Source: Pedobacter insulae
Lineage (GTDB): Bacteria > Bacteroidota > Bacteroidia > Sphingobacteriales > Sphingobacteriaceae
DNA: 64,000 bases
NCBI RefSeq assembly: GCF_900113525.1
Contig: NZ_FOPP01000008.1
Coordinates: 124,001 to 188,000, forward strand
Reading direction: 5' to 3'
This document shows positions 46,441-55,665 of the stretch, piece after piece (the stretch's first letter is position 1; each line of letters begins with the position of its first letter). The position numbers and the translations under genes are program-made. Below the pieces are notes generated by a model. It was not told where the DNA came from, searched no databases, and saw nothing but the letters and a program-made list of their open reading frames with translations.

Positions 46441-46719
46441 ATGAAACATATTAATATAAAAATTACCGGCAAGGTTCAAGGCGTTTTTTTTAGGGCAAGC
46501 ACCAAAGCTGTGGCTGATCAGATGGGCGTTAAGGGCCTGGTTAAAAATGAGAGGGATGGCTCGGTTTATATTGAAGCAGAAGCAGTACAGCCTATTTTGG
46601 CGATGTTTTTAGAGTGGTGCAATGAGGGCCCCGACAAATCGACCGTAGAAAATGTTGAAGTGAAAGAGGGAGAAGTAAAAAATTATCGCAACTTTGAAGT
46701 GGTTAAAAAAATTAGCTAG
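46441..46719 (+). CDS. acyP: Acylphosphatase
   Basis: The 92-residue enzyme hydrolyses acyl phosphates. The catalytic Arg is R18 in GKVQGVFFRAST and the catalytic Asn is N36 in GLVKNERDGSV. Length and layout are typical of AcyP. It starts 42 bp after the preceding gene and 29 bp before the flippase gene. Confidence 0.97.
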   Translation: MKHINIKITGKVQGVFFRASTKAVADQMGVKGLVKNERDGSVYIEAEAVQPILAMFLEWCNEGPDKSTVENVEVKEGEVKNYRNFEVVKKIS

Positions 46720-46748
46720 TCAGCTAGTTGGTAAATAGCTAATTAACG

Positions 46749-48251
46749 ATGTCTGTACTCAAAAAATTTCTCGGGCAAACAGCGATTTATGGTATCAGTA
46801 CCGTTTTTTCGAGGTTATTTAACTTTATTTTAACGCCAATATATACCAAAGTTTATGCTAAAAGTGTTTACGGTATATTTACCAATATGTACGCCAATGC
46901 GTCGATAATTAATGCTATTTTGGCATTTGGGATGGAGAGCACCTATTTCCGCTACCTCAACAAGCATGAAGATAAGAAGCAGGAAGTCTACAATAATTCT
47001 TTTTTTTGCATCGCTTTTATCGCTGTACTTTTCTTAATAACAGGCTTAATTTTTTCCGATACGATTGCGGCATATCTGGCTGCCAATGCCGCCGAAGTAC
47101 CAGATTATAAACAATATGTTGCCCTCTTCTTGTGGATTTTATTTGTCGACGCTATTTGTGTGATCCCATTTGCCAAATTGAGAGCCGACAATAAGGCAAT
47201 GAAATATAGTATAGCCAAATTCTTAAATATTGGTTGCTTTGTTGGTTTTAATCTGGTCTTTATTTTTGTAGTTCCGGCCATCATTAAACACCAATGGGTT
47301 GGGGCAGAATGGTTGTCGAGCTGGTATAAACACCAATGGATTGGCTATGTATTTCTGGCAAACTTAATAGCCAGTTTGGTGACATTTGCATTTTTATTGC
47401 CCGAGCTCTTGAAGCTACAGTTTAAATTTGATAGGCCGCTTTTTAAAATGATGGTTGCTTATAGTTGGCCGATTTTAGTAGCCAATCTTTCTTTTATTGT
47501 CAATGAAAATCTTGACAAGATTGTACTCAGACGTTTATTGCCAACCGATATTGCCGATGGGGAAGTGGGGATATATGGTGCGGTCTGTAAAATTGCTATC
47601 TTTTTAAGTATTTTCATTACAGCCTTCAGGCTAGGCGCGGAGCCGTTTTTCTTTAGTCACGCTAAGAACGAAAATGCGAAGCAAACCTATGCGACTATTT
47701 TACATTATTTCGTCATTGCCCTTGCCATCATTTTTGTGGGGTTAATTGCCAATATTGAAATATTGAAACATTTCATTAGTAGAGATGGAACGAGGGTGGC
47801 TGAATATTGGGCTGGATTGCCCGCTGTCCCATTTCTACTGCTGGGTTATGTGTGTTTGGGTATTTATATGAATCTTTCCGTGTGGTACCGATTATCGGAT
47901 CAAACCCGTTTTGGATTATATATCTCCTTAGTTGGTGCAGCTATTACCATTATTTTAAATTTTGTGCTTATTCCAAAGTACAGCTATATGGGTTCGGCTT
48001 GGGTTAGCATGGCGGCATATTTTGTTATGATGGTCTTATCGTATACTTTAGGACAAAAATATTACCCTATTCCTTATAATCTGAAAAGAATTTTCGCTTA
48101 CTTGGTTGTTTCAACAGTAATAGTGTTCTCTTCATTCTTTCTTTTTGATCGGAACATCTATATTGGAAATGCCTTACTGCTTGTTTTTTTAGCAGGAATT
48201 GTTTATTTTGAAAAGGATGATTTAAAGAAAATTTTGAAGACTAATAGTTAA
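46749..48251 (+). CDS. Oligosaccharide flippase family protein (Wzx/MVF-like)
   Basis: The 500-residue membrane protein has about 14 predicted helices and the polysaccharide-biosynthesis pattern near the N-terminus (LGQTAIYGISTVFSRLFNF). It moves lipid-linked sugars across the inner membrane; the sugar is unknown. The stop is directly adjacent to the start of the TPR gene, so the two are co-transcribed, leading into the DUF4292 and EnvC genes. Confidence 0.9.
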   Translation: MSVLKKFLGQTAIYGISTVFSRLFNFILTPIYTKVYAKSVYGIFTNMYANASIINAILAFGMESTYFRYLNKHEDKKQEVYNNSFFCIAFIAVLFLITGLIFSDTIAAYLAANAAEVPDYKQYVALFLWILFVDAICVIPFAKLRADNKAMKYSIAKFLNIGCFVGFNLVFIFVVPAIIKHQWVGAEWLSSWYKHQWIGYVFLANLIASLVTFAFLLPELLKLQFKFDRPLFKMMVAYSWPILVANLSFIVNENLDKIVLRRLLPTDIADGEVGIYGAVCKIAIFLSIFITAFRLGAEPFFFSHAKNENAKQTYATILHYFVIALAIIFVGLIANIEILKHFISRDGTRVAEYWAGLPAVPFLLLGYVCLGIYMNLSVWYRLSDQTRFGLYISLVGAAITIILNFVLIPKYSYMGSAWVSMAAYFVMMVLSYTLGQKYYPIPYNLKRIFAYLVVSTVIVFSSFFLFDRNIYIGNALLLVFLAGIVYFEKDDLKKILKTNS

Positions 48252-49946
48252 ATGAAGAGTAAAATTATTTTCATCCTATTATGTTGCCATACATGGCTGT
48301 ATGCTCAAGACCCATCGCTCTTAAAAGTGAGGGATAGCAACATTGTGAAAGAGCTTTTTTTTGCTGGTTTAAAGGAGAAAATGCTAGAGAACTACGTCAG
48401 TGCTGGTGCAAACTTTAAGAAGATCATTGAATTATCTCCAGAGAATGATGCAGCGTTTTTTGAATTGGCAAATGTAAATTTTCGACAGCAGAAATTGCTC
48501 GATGCAGAGATTAATATCAAAAAGGCGATAGCTGTAAACCCTAAGAATATTTGGTACTTTAAGTTGCAGTCTGAAATTTATAAACGCAACGGCAATATGG
48601 ATGCCTTGATCCCAGTTTTTGATAAGCTGATAACATTATCACCTTTAAACGAAGATTATTATTTTGACAGAGCGAATGCACTTTTCTTAGCTGGTAAAGC
48701 AGACGAAGCTTTAAATGCTTACGATTTAATTGAGAAGAAGTTTGGCACCTCTACTGCGTTAACAACGGCTGTACAACGAATTAAACTGCAGAACACCGAG
48801 GTTTCTTCAGATGCTGCGATCGAGAAGATCTTAGCTGAAAATCCTACGGATGTGAAAAATCATTTATACCTAAGTGGCGCATTAGTAGAGAAGAATAAAA
48901 AAGAGGAGGCAATTTCGGTTTTGCAAAAGGCTAAGTTGCTGGAGCCAGGTAATTACGAAATTGATTTGGCTATAGCCGATATTTACCAATCTCAACGTAA
49001 GAATGAATTGGCCATTGTTCCGTTACGAGCAGCATTTGCTCATCCAGCTATGCCTGTGGAAAATAAAATAAAAATTATTACTCAGATGTTACCCCGGTTT
49101 AGCAATGCCTTGGTAGTTAAAGATGCTACAGAATTAACAGAAGTTGCTTTAAAAGCTAGTCCCAATGATGCCAAGTTATTGATTTTATACGGCGACGTGC
49201 TTTATCAACAAGGTGATTTAACTAGGGCGAAAGGGCAATACCAAGCAGCAATAAAAATTTCGGAGCAACTTTATATAGCCTGGGAAAAGTTGTTAGCCAT
49301 GCAAACCTTAACTGGGCAGTACAACGATGCTATTAAGACCGGAGAAGATGCGCTTGCCATTTATCCAAATCAAGCAATTTTATATTACTACCGGGCGTTC
49401 GCGCTTCATCGAAACGGGCAAAATGCAGAAGCCGGTATTGAAATCAAATCTGCGCTATTGCTGGATGGTGAAGATACTAAGCTAAAAGCTATGATTTTTG
49501 CTTTGCAGGCAGAAGTGTTAATAGATCAACAAAAACTGAAAGAGGCCGACCAGGCCTTTGATAAATCAATCGCCTTAGAACCAAATAACTATTTAACCTT
49601 AAGCAATTATGCTTACTATTTAGCGTTAAGAAATCATAATTTAAGTAAGGCCGAAATGTTGGCTTCAAAGGCGGCGGCCGCTCAACCTAAAAATGCATCA
49701 ATTGCCGATACCTATGCATTTGTGCTTTTTAAGTTAGAAAAATATGAATTGGCCAAGGCATTGATTCAGCGGGCACTTCAAAACAATGAAGGGTCGAATC
49801 CTGTTTATTTGGAGCATTACGGGGATATTCTTTTTGTAAAAGGAGAGAAGGAAGCCGGCCTACTACAATGGCAAAAAGCTAAACAGGCAGGTAATGATTC
49901 GCAGAAATTAACTAAGAAAATCAATGAGAAAAAATATATTAAATAG
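48252..49946 (+). CDS. Secreted TPR-repeat protein
   Basis: The 564-residue protein has a signal peptide ending near WLYAQ and about 11-12 TPR motifs (for example AAFFELANVNFRQQKLLDAE, LYYYRAFALHRNGQNAEAGI, DTYAFVLFKLEKYELAKALI). It is probably periplasmic or surface-bound and serves as a scaffold. Its 3' end overlaps the DUF4292 gene by 23 bp. The order flippase-TPR-DUF4292-EnvC is characteristic of Bacteroidota envelope operons. Confidence 0.9.
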   Translation: MKSKIIFILLCCHTWLYAQDPSLLKVRDSNIVKELFFAGLKEKMLENYVSAGANFKKIIELSPENDAAFFELANVNFRQQKLLDAEINIKKAIAVNPKNIWYFKLQSEIYKRNGNMDALIPVFDKLITLSPLNEDYYFDRANALFLAGKADEALNAYDLIEKKFGTSTALTTAVQRIKLQNTEVSSDAAIEKILAENPTDVKNHLYLSGALVEKNKKEEAISVLQKAKLLEPGNYEIDLAIADIYQSQRKNELAIVPLRAAFAHPAMPVENKIKIITQMLPRFSNALVVKDATELTEVALKASPNDAKLLILYGDVLYQQGDLTRAKGQYQAAIKISEQLYIAWEKLLAMQTLTGQYNDAIKTGEDALAIYPNQAILYYYRAFALHRNGQNAEAGIEIKSALLLDGEDTKLKAMIFALQAEVLIDQQKLKEADQAFDKSIALEPNNYLTLSNYAYYLALRNHNLSKAEMLASKAAAAQPKNASIADTYAFVLFKLEKYELAKALIQRALQNNEGSNPVYLEHYGDILFVKGEKEAGLLQWQKAKQAGNDSQKLTKKINEKKYIK

Positions 49947-50718
49947 CTTGGTACTAATCGGAATAGTTTTGTTGGCATTTGGCTGCAAACCCAAGAAAAT
50001 AATAGTGGCACCACCAGTTGCGGCGCCAGATAAAGTGGAAGTTTTGTCAGATAGTAAGCAAGAGAATCTGAACATGCTACAAAGCAAGGATTTATTGTTT
50101 AATACTTTATCCTTAAAAGGCAAAGCAAACCTGACGATAAATGGCAACGAAAATAACGTAACCATGCTAATCAAGATACAAAAGGATGAAAAGATCTGGG
50201 TTAGTGTTACCGCACCTATTGTAGGAGAAGTGGCCAGGGCTTTGATTACGCCTGATAGCTTACTGTTAAGGAATAATCTAAAAAGGGAATATGCCAGGAA
50301 GCCATTTAGTTATATTTATGGATTTACGAATAAGCAAGTTAATTTTAAAATGTTGCAGGCTGTGTTTTCTGGGAATACTATTGCCGATTTTATGACCGTT
50401 ACCTCAGACTTGAAACAAGAAAATGGGGTTTGGGTATTAAGCGGTTCAAAGAATAATTTAGCTTATCAAAGTTTGTTTAATACCTTGTTAAAGGTAAACG
50501 AAACCAGCTTAAATGACGTTAAAACTGCTCAGGCATTTAAGGTCGCCTATGGCGATTATACTCCCTTGAACGAAGCATTATTCCCATCGAGCTTGAAAAT
50601 TAATTCTATGGCCGGCAAGAAAAAGATTGATATTGACGTTAATTTCACAAAAATTGATGTCAATATTCCACTTGAATTTCCCTTTACAGTTCCTAAAAGT
50701 TATGAGCTAATCAAGTAA
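49924..50718 (+). CDS. DUF4292 lipoprotein
   Basis: The 264-residue protein has a lipobox near residue 20 (LLAFGC) and the DUF4292 fold, which resembles the LolA/LolB lipoprotein carriers: a beta-rich cradle (LSLKGKANLTINGNENNVTM). It probably transports or anchors lipids or lipoproteins at the outer membrane. It starts inside the TPR gene and is followed after 19 bp by the EnvC-like gene. Confidence 0.88.
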   Translation: MRKNILNSLVLIGIVLLAFGCKPKKIIVAPPVAAPDKVEVLSDSKQENLNMLQSKDLLFNTLSLKGKANLTINGNENNVTMLIKIQKDEKIWVSVTAPIVGEVARALITPDSLLLRNNLKREYARKPFSYIYGFTNKQVNFKMLQAVFSGNTIADFMTVTSDLKQENGVWVLSGSKNNLAYQSLFNTLLKVNETSLNDVKTAQAFKVAYGDYTPLNEALFPSSLKINSMAGKKKIDIDVNFTKIDVNIPLEFPFTVPKSYELIK

Positions 50719-50737
50719 TTTTTATATTTTTGATCCA

Positions 50738-52012
50738 ATGAAGTTAAAAGAACTATTTCTTTCCCTGATGTTTATGGTGCTATGTAGCACTGCTTTTGCC
50801 CAATCGATGGAGCAGTTGAAAAGAAACAAAGAAGCGCTTGATAGACAAATAGCCTTGGCTCAAAAGAACCTGAATAAAACTGTTAGTGGTAAGAAGCTAA
50901 CGCTTGGACAAATAAGTGCGATTAAGGCCCAGGTTCGTTTAATGCAACAGAAAATCTCGACTATTAATTCTGAAATGAAAAATCTGGATAACCAGATTAC
51001 GGAAAATACCGGTAAAGTCCATAACCTGCAAACCCGCTTATCGGAATTAAAAAAGGAGTATGCAGGGATGATTCGTTTTGCACAACGTAATAGGAATTCC
51101 TACGATAAAATGATGTTTATTTTTGCGTCAAAGGATTTTAATCAGGCTTATAAGCGTATCAAATATTTACAGCAATTTGGACAGTATCGTAAAAAGCAGG
51201 CAGCCTATATACAGGGCACGGAGAAAGATCTAAGTGATAGAATTGTGATTTTAGATAAGGATTTAAAGAACAAGAGTAGTTTGTTGAAAGAACGTGTTGG
51301 TGAAAAGAGTAAGCTTGATAAGAAAAAGAATGAGCAGGCTGTCGTTTTAAACCGGCTTAGCAAGCAAGAAAGACAAATTTCTCAAGACATACAAAGGAAA
51401 AGAAAAGAGCAAGATGCAATTAATAAGAAGATTAGAACCGAGATACAGCGAATAATCGCGTTAGAACGTAAAAAGGAAGAGGAAAGGGCAAAAGAAGAAC
51501 AACGGCTTGCTGCCGCTAAGGCAAAGGCGGAAAACAGGCCCGTTCCGGTTGCTCCGGTTGCCAAACCTAAAACAAATTCTGAGCTTTTGAGAGCTACACC
51601 TGAAGCTGCTAAGCTCTCTAATGCTTTTGAAAGTAATAGGGGAAGCCTGCCTGCGCCTGTAGCCAATGGGTATATCACAGCTCATTTCGGTTCATATATG
51701 GTTGACCAAGCTTCTGCAAAAAACGATGGTGTTACCTATCAAACCAGTGAGAATGCTGCCGTTAGGGCCGTTTTTAATGGCGAAGTTCGAAGTGTTTCAA
51801 CAGTACTTGGTAAATATTTTATTCTAATCAGGCATGGAGAATATTTTACACTTTATCAGAACTTGAAGACCGCAAGCGTTAGTGAAGGGCAGAACGTAAC
51901 CACGAAACAAACCATTGGTACGGCAGCGCTGAATGAGGGAGTGGCAGAAGTAAGCTTTCAGGTGATAAAGGGTGCCATAGCTCAAAATCCAGAAAGTTGG
52001 CTAGCAAAATAA
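50738..52012 (+). CDS. EnvC-like murein hydrolase activator with degenerate LytM domain
   Basis: The 424-residue protein has a signal peptide ending at AFAQS, long coiled coils (about residues 22-120 and 155-260), an Ala/Pro linker and a C-terminal M23-like domain (about 305-424). The zinc ligands are lost: NDGVTY stands where HxGxD should be, LYQNL where LYxHL should be, and EVSFQV where HLHFEV should be. As in E. coli EnvC, such domains activate amidases and do not cut peptidoglycan. It ends the flippase operon. Confidence 0.9.
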   Translation: MKLKELFLSLMFMVLCSTAFAQSMEQLKRNKEALDRQIALAQKNLNKTVSGKKLTLGQISAIKAQVRLMQQKISTINSEMKNLDNQITENTGKVHNLQTRLSELKKEYAGMIRFAQRNRNSYDKMMFIFASKDFNQAYKRIKYLQQFGQYRKKQAAYIQGTEKDLSDRIVILDKDLKNKSSLLKERVGEKSKLDKKKNEQAVVLNRLSKQERQISQDIQRKRKEQDAINKKIRTEIQRIIALERKKEEERAKEEQRLAAAKAKAENRPVPVAPVAKPKTNSELLRATPEAAKLSNAFESNRGSLPAPVANGYITAHFGSYMVDQASAKNDGVTYQTSENAAVRAVFNGEVRSVSTVLGKYFILIRHGEYFTLYQNLKTASVSEGQNVTTKQTIGTAALNEGVAEVSFQVIKGAIAQNPESWLAK

Positions 52013-52058
52013 ACTGGTAGGCGTATTGAAAAATGACTTTTATATGCTGACTAATTAT

Positions 52059-52089
52059 ATTGCATATAAAAGTAATTTATCTAAGTTTG
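52059..52089 (+). promoter_or_regulatory. Promoter of the tatA genes (-33 ATTG, -7 TAAGTTTG)
   Basis: TAAGTTTG at 52082-52089 matches TAnnTTTG exactly and ATTG at 52059-52062 sits 19 bases before it, the usual Bacteroidota spacing. The tatA ATG follows 18 bases later. This supports a new transcript for the TatA pair after the EnvC-like gene. Confidence 0.65.
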
Positions 52090-52107
52090 TATAAAATTGA
52101 TTAAAGA

Positions 52108-52515
52108 ATGTACCAGGGCACAATATTAGAGATATTAAACATGGGGGGCGGAGAGATTGCACTCATTATGGTAGCAATACTTTTGTTATTTGGAGGTAAA
52201 AAATTACCTGAATTGGCAAGAGGCTTGGGAAAAGGGATACGTGAATTTAAAGATGCATCAGAAGATGTAAAAAGAGAAATCCATCGCAACATAAATTCCG
52301 TAACTACAGAAGAGGAAGAGAAGCAAGAGGAATTAAATCATAGTACTTATCATCATCCAACAGAAGACCAGGAGATGTTAGCGCAAGCTGATACAGAGTT
52401 TGCCCGCTCTGGAATAGATGAGCAGGAAGCGGAACCTCCGGTTGTAATTAATGAAGAACCACTAGAAGCAGAAGAACAAGCTCCTGTGAAAGGGAAAGAA
52501 TCACATATTGAATAA
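52108..52515 (+). CDS. tatA: TatA/TatE family twin-arginine translocase subunit, long form
   Basis: The 135-residue protein has the TatA/TatE pattern: a single membrane helix at about 15-29 (GEIALIMVAILLLFGG), the hinge FGGKKLPELARGLGKG and an amphipathic helix to about residue 60, then a long acidic tail rich in Glu. Tat components export folded proteins. ATG at 52108 is used; an internal ATG at 52141 is possible. A second, shorter TatA copy follows after 19 bp. No tatC is seen in the window. Confidence 0.93.
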   Translation: MYQGTILEILNMGGGEIALIMVAILLLFGGKKLPELARGLGKGIREFKDASEDVKREIHRNINSVTTEEEEKQEELNHSTYHHPTEDQEMLAQADTEFARSGIDEQEAEPPVVINEEPLEAEEQAPVKGKESHIE

Positions 52516-52534
52516 AGACTTTAAATAAAATATC

Positions 52535-52741
52535 ATGACACAACCAACAATTTTAGTCGGACTAGGAACACCAGAAATAATTTTAATCGTTTTAGCATTA
52601 TTATTATTGTTTGGAGGTAAGAAAATTCCTGAATTAATGCGCGGTTTAGGTAAAGGAGTAAAGGAGTTTAAGGATGGTAAAGATGGGTTAGACTCTGATA
52701 CAAAATCGACGACTACTACGACCAACGACAAACCACTTTAA
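52535..52741 (+). CDS. tatA: TatA/TatE family twin-arginine translocase subunit, short form
   Basis: The 68-residue protein is the second TatA copy: membrane helix about 12-27, [16 protein letters not shown] hinge, amphipathic helix and a short Thr/Lys-rich tail. It may form the pore oligomer with the longer copy. It lies 30 bp before gatA. Confidence 0.93.
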   Translation: MTQPTILVGLGTPEIILIVLALLLLFGGKKIPELMRGLGKGVKEFKDGKDGLDSDTKSTTTTTNDKPL

Positions 52742-52771
52742 TTGAAGTTTTAATCTCTTTACTATTAAGTT

Positions 52772-54196
52772 TTGAAGAAATATACCTCTTTAACAGAGAT
52801 ACAGGGAAAACTTGCGTTAAAGGAGCTCAAAATTCAAGATCTACTTTCGTATTATTTGGAGCAGATAGAAAAGAATAAACACCTCAATGCTTTTAATGAG
52901 GTGTTTTTTGATTCTGCTGCCAAGCAAGCAATCTTAGTTCAAGAAAAGGTTAATTTAGGCACTGCAGGGAAACTTGCGGGAATGGTAATCGGTATAAAAG
53001 ACAATATTTGTTATCTGGACCATCAAGTTACAGCTTCTTCTAAGATGTTGGAAGATTTCGTTGCTCCCTACTCCTCAACCGTTGTTAAACGTTTATTACG
53101 GGAAGATGCGATTATTATTGGCCGTTTAAATTGCGATGAATTTGCCATGGGTGGCTCTAATGAGACTTCCTATTTTGGCCCTGTAAAAAACGCTGTCGAC
53201 CCGCATAGGGTTTCTGGAGGTTCATCTGGAGGCTCTGCAGTTGCGGTACAGGCCGATTTATGCTTAGCCGCTTTAGGCACAGATACAGGCGGGTCGGTTA
53301 GGCAACCCGCAGCTTTTTGCGGTTGTATTGGTTTTAAACCAACTTATGGACGCATTTCGAGGTATGGTGTAATTGCTTATGCCTCCTCTTTTGATCAAGT
53401 TGGTACTTTAACTTCTTCGGTGAGTGATGCATCCATTTTAATGGAGGTGTTAGCTGGTGCTGATGAAGAGGATAGTACCGTTGCAACATTGGAAGTGCCT
53501 AACTACAGTCAGTTCCTTACCCAAGGTGGAAAAAAGAAAATTGCGGTATTAGAAGAAACTATCAGCAATGAAGCTTTAGATCCAGAAATTAAACAAGCTA
53601 TTTTAGTTGCGATTGAGAAGTTAAAAAGTCAGGGGCATACCATTGAGTATGTATCGTTCGACTTATTGGATTACCTGGTGCCTGCTTACTACGTATTAAC
53701 AACTGCCGAGGCATCATCTAATCTGTCGCGTTATGACGGGGTACATTTTGGCTATCGAAACCAAGAGGCAAAAAATCTGACTAGCTTATACAAGCTCTCA
53801 AGAGCAGAAGGCTTTGGAGAAGAGGTTAAGCGTAGGATATTATTAGGCACCTTTGTGTTGAGTGCTGGTTACTATGATGCCTACTACCAGAAAGCACAGC
53901 AAGTAAGAAGGCTGATTAGAGAAAAAATTGAGGATTTATTTCAGCAGTACGATATGTTGATTAGTCCCGTAGCACCTACACCACCCTTTAAAATGGGTGA
54001 AAACATGCAGGATCCGCTGGTAATGTATATGGCTGATATTTATACGGTTTTAGCTTCCTTAGCGGGCATTCCGGCTGTGGCATTGCCATTAGGCAATAAT
54101 AAGGAGAGATTGCCGTTAAGTATACAATTAATGACCAAACACTTTAATGAACTAGAGCTATTGGCTTTATCTGCCAGCTTTTTAAACGAAGTTTAA
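52772..54196 (+). CDS. gatA: Asp-tRNA(Asn)/Glu-tRNA(Gln) amidotransferase subunit A
   Basis: The 474-residue enzyme supplies ammonia for tRNA-dependent amidation. The Ser-Ser-Lys amidase residues are in VIGIKDNICY (Lys), GGSSGGSAVA (cis-Ser) and LGTDTGGSVRQPA (nucleophile Ser). The start codon is TTG at 52772: an in-frame TAA lies two codons upstream and no ATG fits. gatB and gatC are not in the window, which is normal for dispersed gat genes. Confidence 0.97.
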   Translation: MKKYTSLTEIQGKLALKELKIQDLLSYYLEQIEKNKHLNAFNEVFFDSAAKQAILVQEKVNLGTAGKLAGMVIGIKDNICYLDHQVTASSKMLEDFVAPYSSTVVKRLLREDAIIIGRLNCDEFAMGGSNETSYFGPVKNAVDPHRVSGGSSGGSAVAVQADLCLAALGTDTGGSVRQPAAFCGCIGFKPTYGRISRYGVIAYASSFDQVGTLTSSVSDASILMEVLAGADEEDSTVATLEVPNYSQFLTQGGKKKIAVLEETISNEALDPEIKQAILVAIEKLKSQGHTIEYVSFDLLDYLVPAYYVLTTAEASSNLSRYDGVHFGYRNQEAKNLTSLYKLSRAEGFGEEVKRRILLGTFVLSAGYYDAYYQKAQQVRRLIREKIEDLFQQYDMLISPVAPTPPFKMGENMQDPLVMYMADIYTVLASLAGIPAVALPLGNNKERLPLSIQLMTKHFNELELLALSASFLNEV

Positions 54197-54197
54197 T

Positions 54198-54224
54198 CGT
54201 CATTGCTTCGTACTCGCAATGACG
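54198..54224. repeat. REP-like palindrome, short copy
   Basis: Arms CGTCATTGC and GCAATGACG enclose the 9-base core TTCGTACTC. The arms and core match the outer arm and part of the middle of the long element at 18841, as if the interior had been deleted. It lies 2 bases after the gatA stop. Confidence 0.8.
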
Positions 54225-54237
54225 TGAATTTTTGCCT

Positions 54238-55596
54238 ATGAAGAAATTAATACTTTTTGTTTGCTGCTTTTCCTTATGGTTTGTGACTTCATCGCATGCG
54301 CAGGTTAAAATTAAGATTCCTAATTTAGATTCTATCAACGGTTATCAAGACACTGCCTCATTGCCTGCTATTGAGCCTGTCGGGTTTTATAATTACAATT
54401 TTACCTATAAATTAAGATTAGATTCTATCCAGAAAACGGTTCCGTTACCTTACAATGAATATGTTCAAAATTTTATAACCATCTATAGTAAACGGAAGGA
54501 TATGATGGGCAAAATGCTAGGGCTGTCCAGCTATTATTTTCCAATTTTCGAAAAGGCATTAATTGCTTATAATATTCCCGTTGAGATAAAATATTTACCT
54601 ATTATTGAATCTTCCATGAATCCCCACGCTGTTTCACGTGTAGGGGCAACTGGCTTATGGCAATTTATGTTCGGTACTGCTAAAGGTTACGGTTTAAATA
54701 TTGATAACTTTGTTGATGAGCGTAAGGATCCTATACAAGCGAGCTACGCGGCGGCAGCCTATTTTAGAGATGCCTATGATGAGTTGGGCGATTGGTTGTT
54801 GGCTATTGCAGCTTACAATTGCGGAATGGGAAATGTAAACCGGGCAATTGCAAAAGCTGATTCCAGAGATTTTTGGGAAATCAGGCGTTACCTGCCTAAA
54901 GAAACCAGAGATTATGTTCCTGCATTTATTGCGTCATTATATGTAATGAAATATGCTAAGTCACATGATATTGTGGCTCAAGCTTCTAAGATGCATCAAA
55001 AAACAGATACTATACATGTAAATCATTTTGTATCGTTAACTGATTTATCAAAGGCTCTAGAACTAGAGGACGAAGTATTGTTAAGTCTCAATCCTTCCTA
55101 TAAAAAGAAGATCGTAAACGGAACAGAGGATTTGCCTAAACGGATTGTTTTGCCAAGTGTAAACCCGAATAAGTATGAACAGCTTTATGATGTGCTTAAT
55201 AGCGAATTTGAAACCTCTCGAAAAGTAATTCTTGCTTCAACTGATGACGTTAGGGAGTTAAGAAAGAAGACCTCAGTAAAAGTAAGCTATCATAAAGTTC
55301 GTTCTGGGCAAAACTTGGGAAGCATAGCCGACATATACCATGTTGAAGTGCAAGATTTAAAGGTTTGGAATAAACTAAAAAGCACTGTCATTGTTCCCGG
55401 ACAAAAGCTTAAAATCTACAGTCCAGGTTCGGCACCAAAAAGCACCTATCTTACTTATAAGGTTAAGGCAGGAGACACCTTGTCTGGAATAGCTGAAAAA
55501 TTTGAGGGTGCAACCGTAGCGAACATTAAAGAAGTAAATGGGTTAAGTAAGAATATCCTGCAACCCGGTATGGTTTTAAAAATCAATAAGGGCTAG
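54238..55596 (+). CDS. MltD-like lytic transglycosylase with LysM repeats
   Basis: The 452-residue protein has a signal peptide ending near SSHAQ and a soluble lytic transglycosylase domain (catalytic Glu in PIIESSMNPHAVSRVGATG, then LWQF and AAYNCGMGNVN). Two LysM domains follow (about 355-400: YHKVRSGQNLGSIADIYHV, and 412-452: YKVKAGDTLSGIAEKF). It cleaves peptidoglycan glycan strands in the periplasm. ATG at 54238 is preferred. It follows the short REP-like repeat. Confidence 0.95.
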   Translation: MKKLILFVCCFSLWFVTSSHAQVKIKIPNLDSINGYQDTASLPAIEPVGFYNYNFTYKLRLDSIQKTVPLPYNEYVQNFITIYSKRKDMMGKMLGLSSYYFPIFEKALIAYNIPVEIKYLPIIESSMNPHAVSRVGATGLWQFMFGTAKGYGLNIDNFVDERKDPIQASYAAAAYFRDAYDELGDWLLAIAAYNCGMGNVNRAIAKADSRDFWEIRRYLPKETRDYVPAFIASLYVMKYAKSHDIVAQASKMHQKTDTIHVNHFVSLTDLSKALELEDEVLLSLNPSYKKKIVNGTEDLPKRIVLPSVNPNKYEQLYDVLNSEFETSRKVILASTDDVRELRKKTSVKVSYHKVRSGQNLGSIADIYHVEVQDLKVWNKLKSTVIVPGQKLKIYSPGSAPKSTYLTYKVKAGDTLSGIAEKFEGATVANIKEVNGLSKNILQPGMVLKINKG

Positions 55597-55636
55597 GTTT
55601 TAGCACGCAATTCATATATACCCTAAAAAATATTCG

Positions 55637-55644
55637 TAACTTTG
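55637..55644 (+). promoter_or_regulatory. -7 promoter element of maeB (TAACTTTG)
   Basis: Exact match to TAnnTTTG, 21 bases ahead of the maeB ATG. No clear -33 element is seen. Confidence 0.5.
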
Positions 55645-55665
55645 TCTGTTACCAAACAGGATTTT

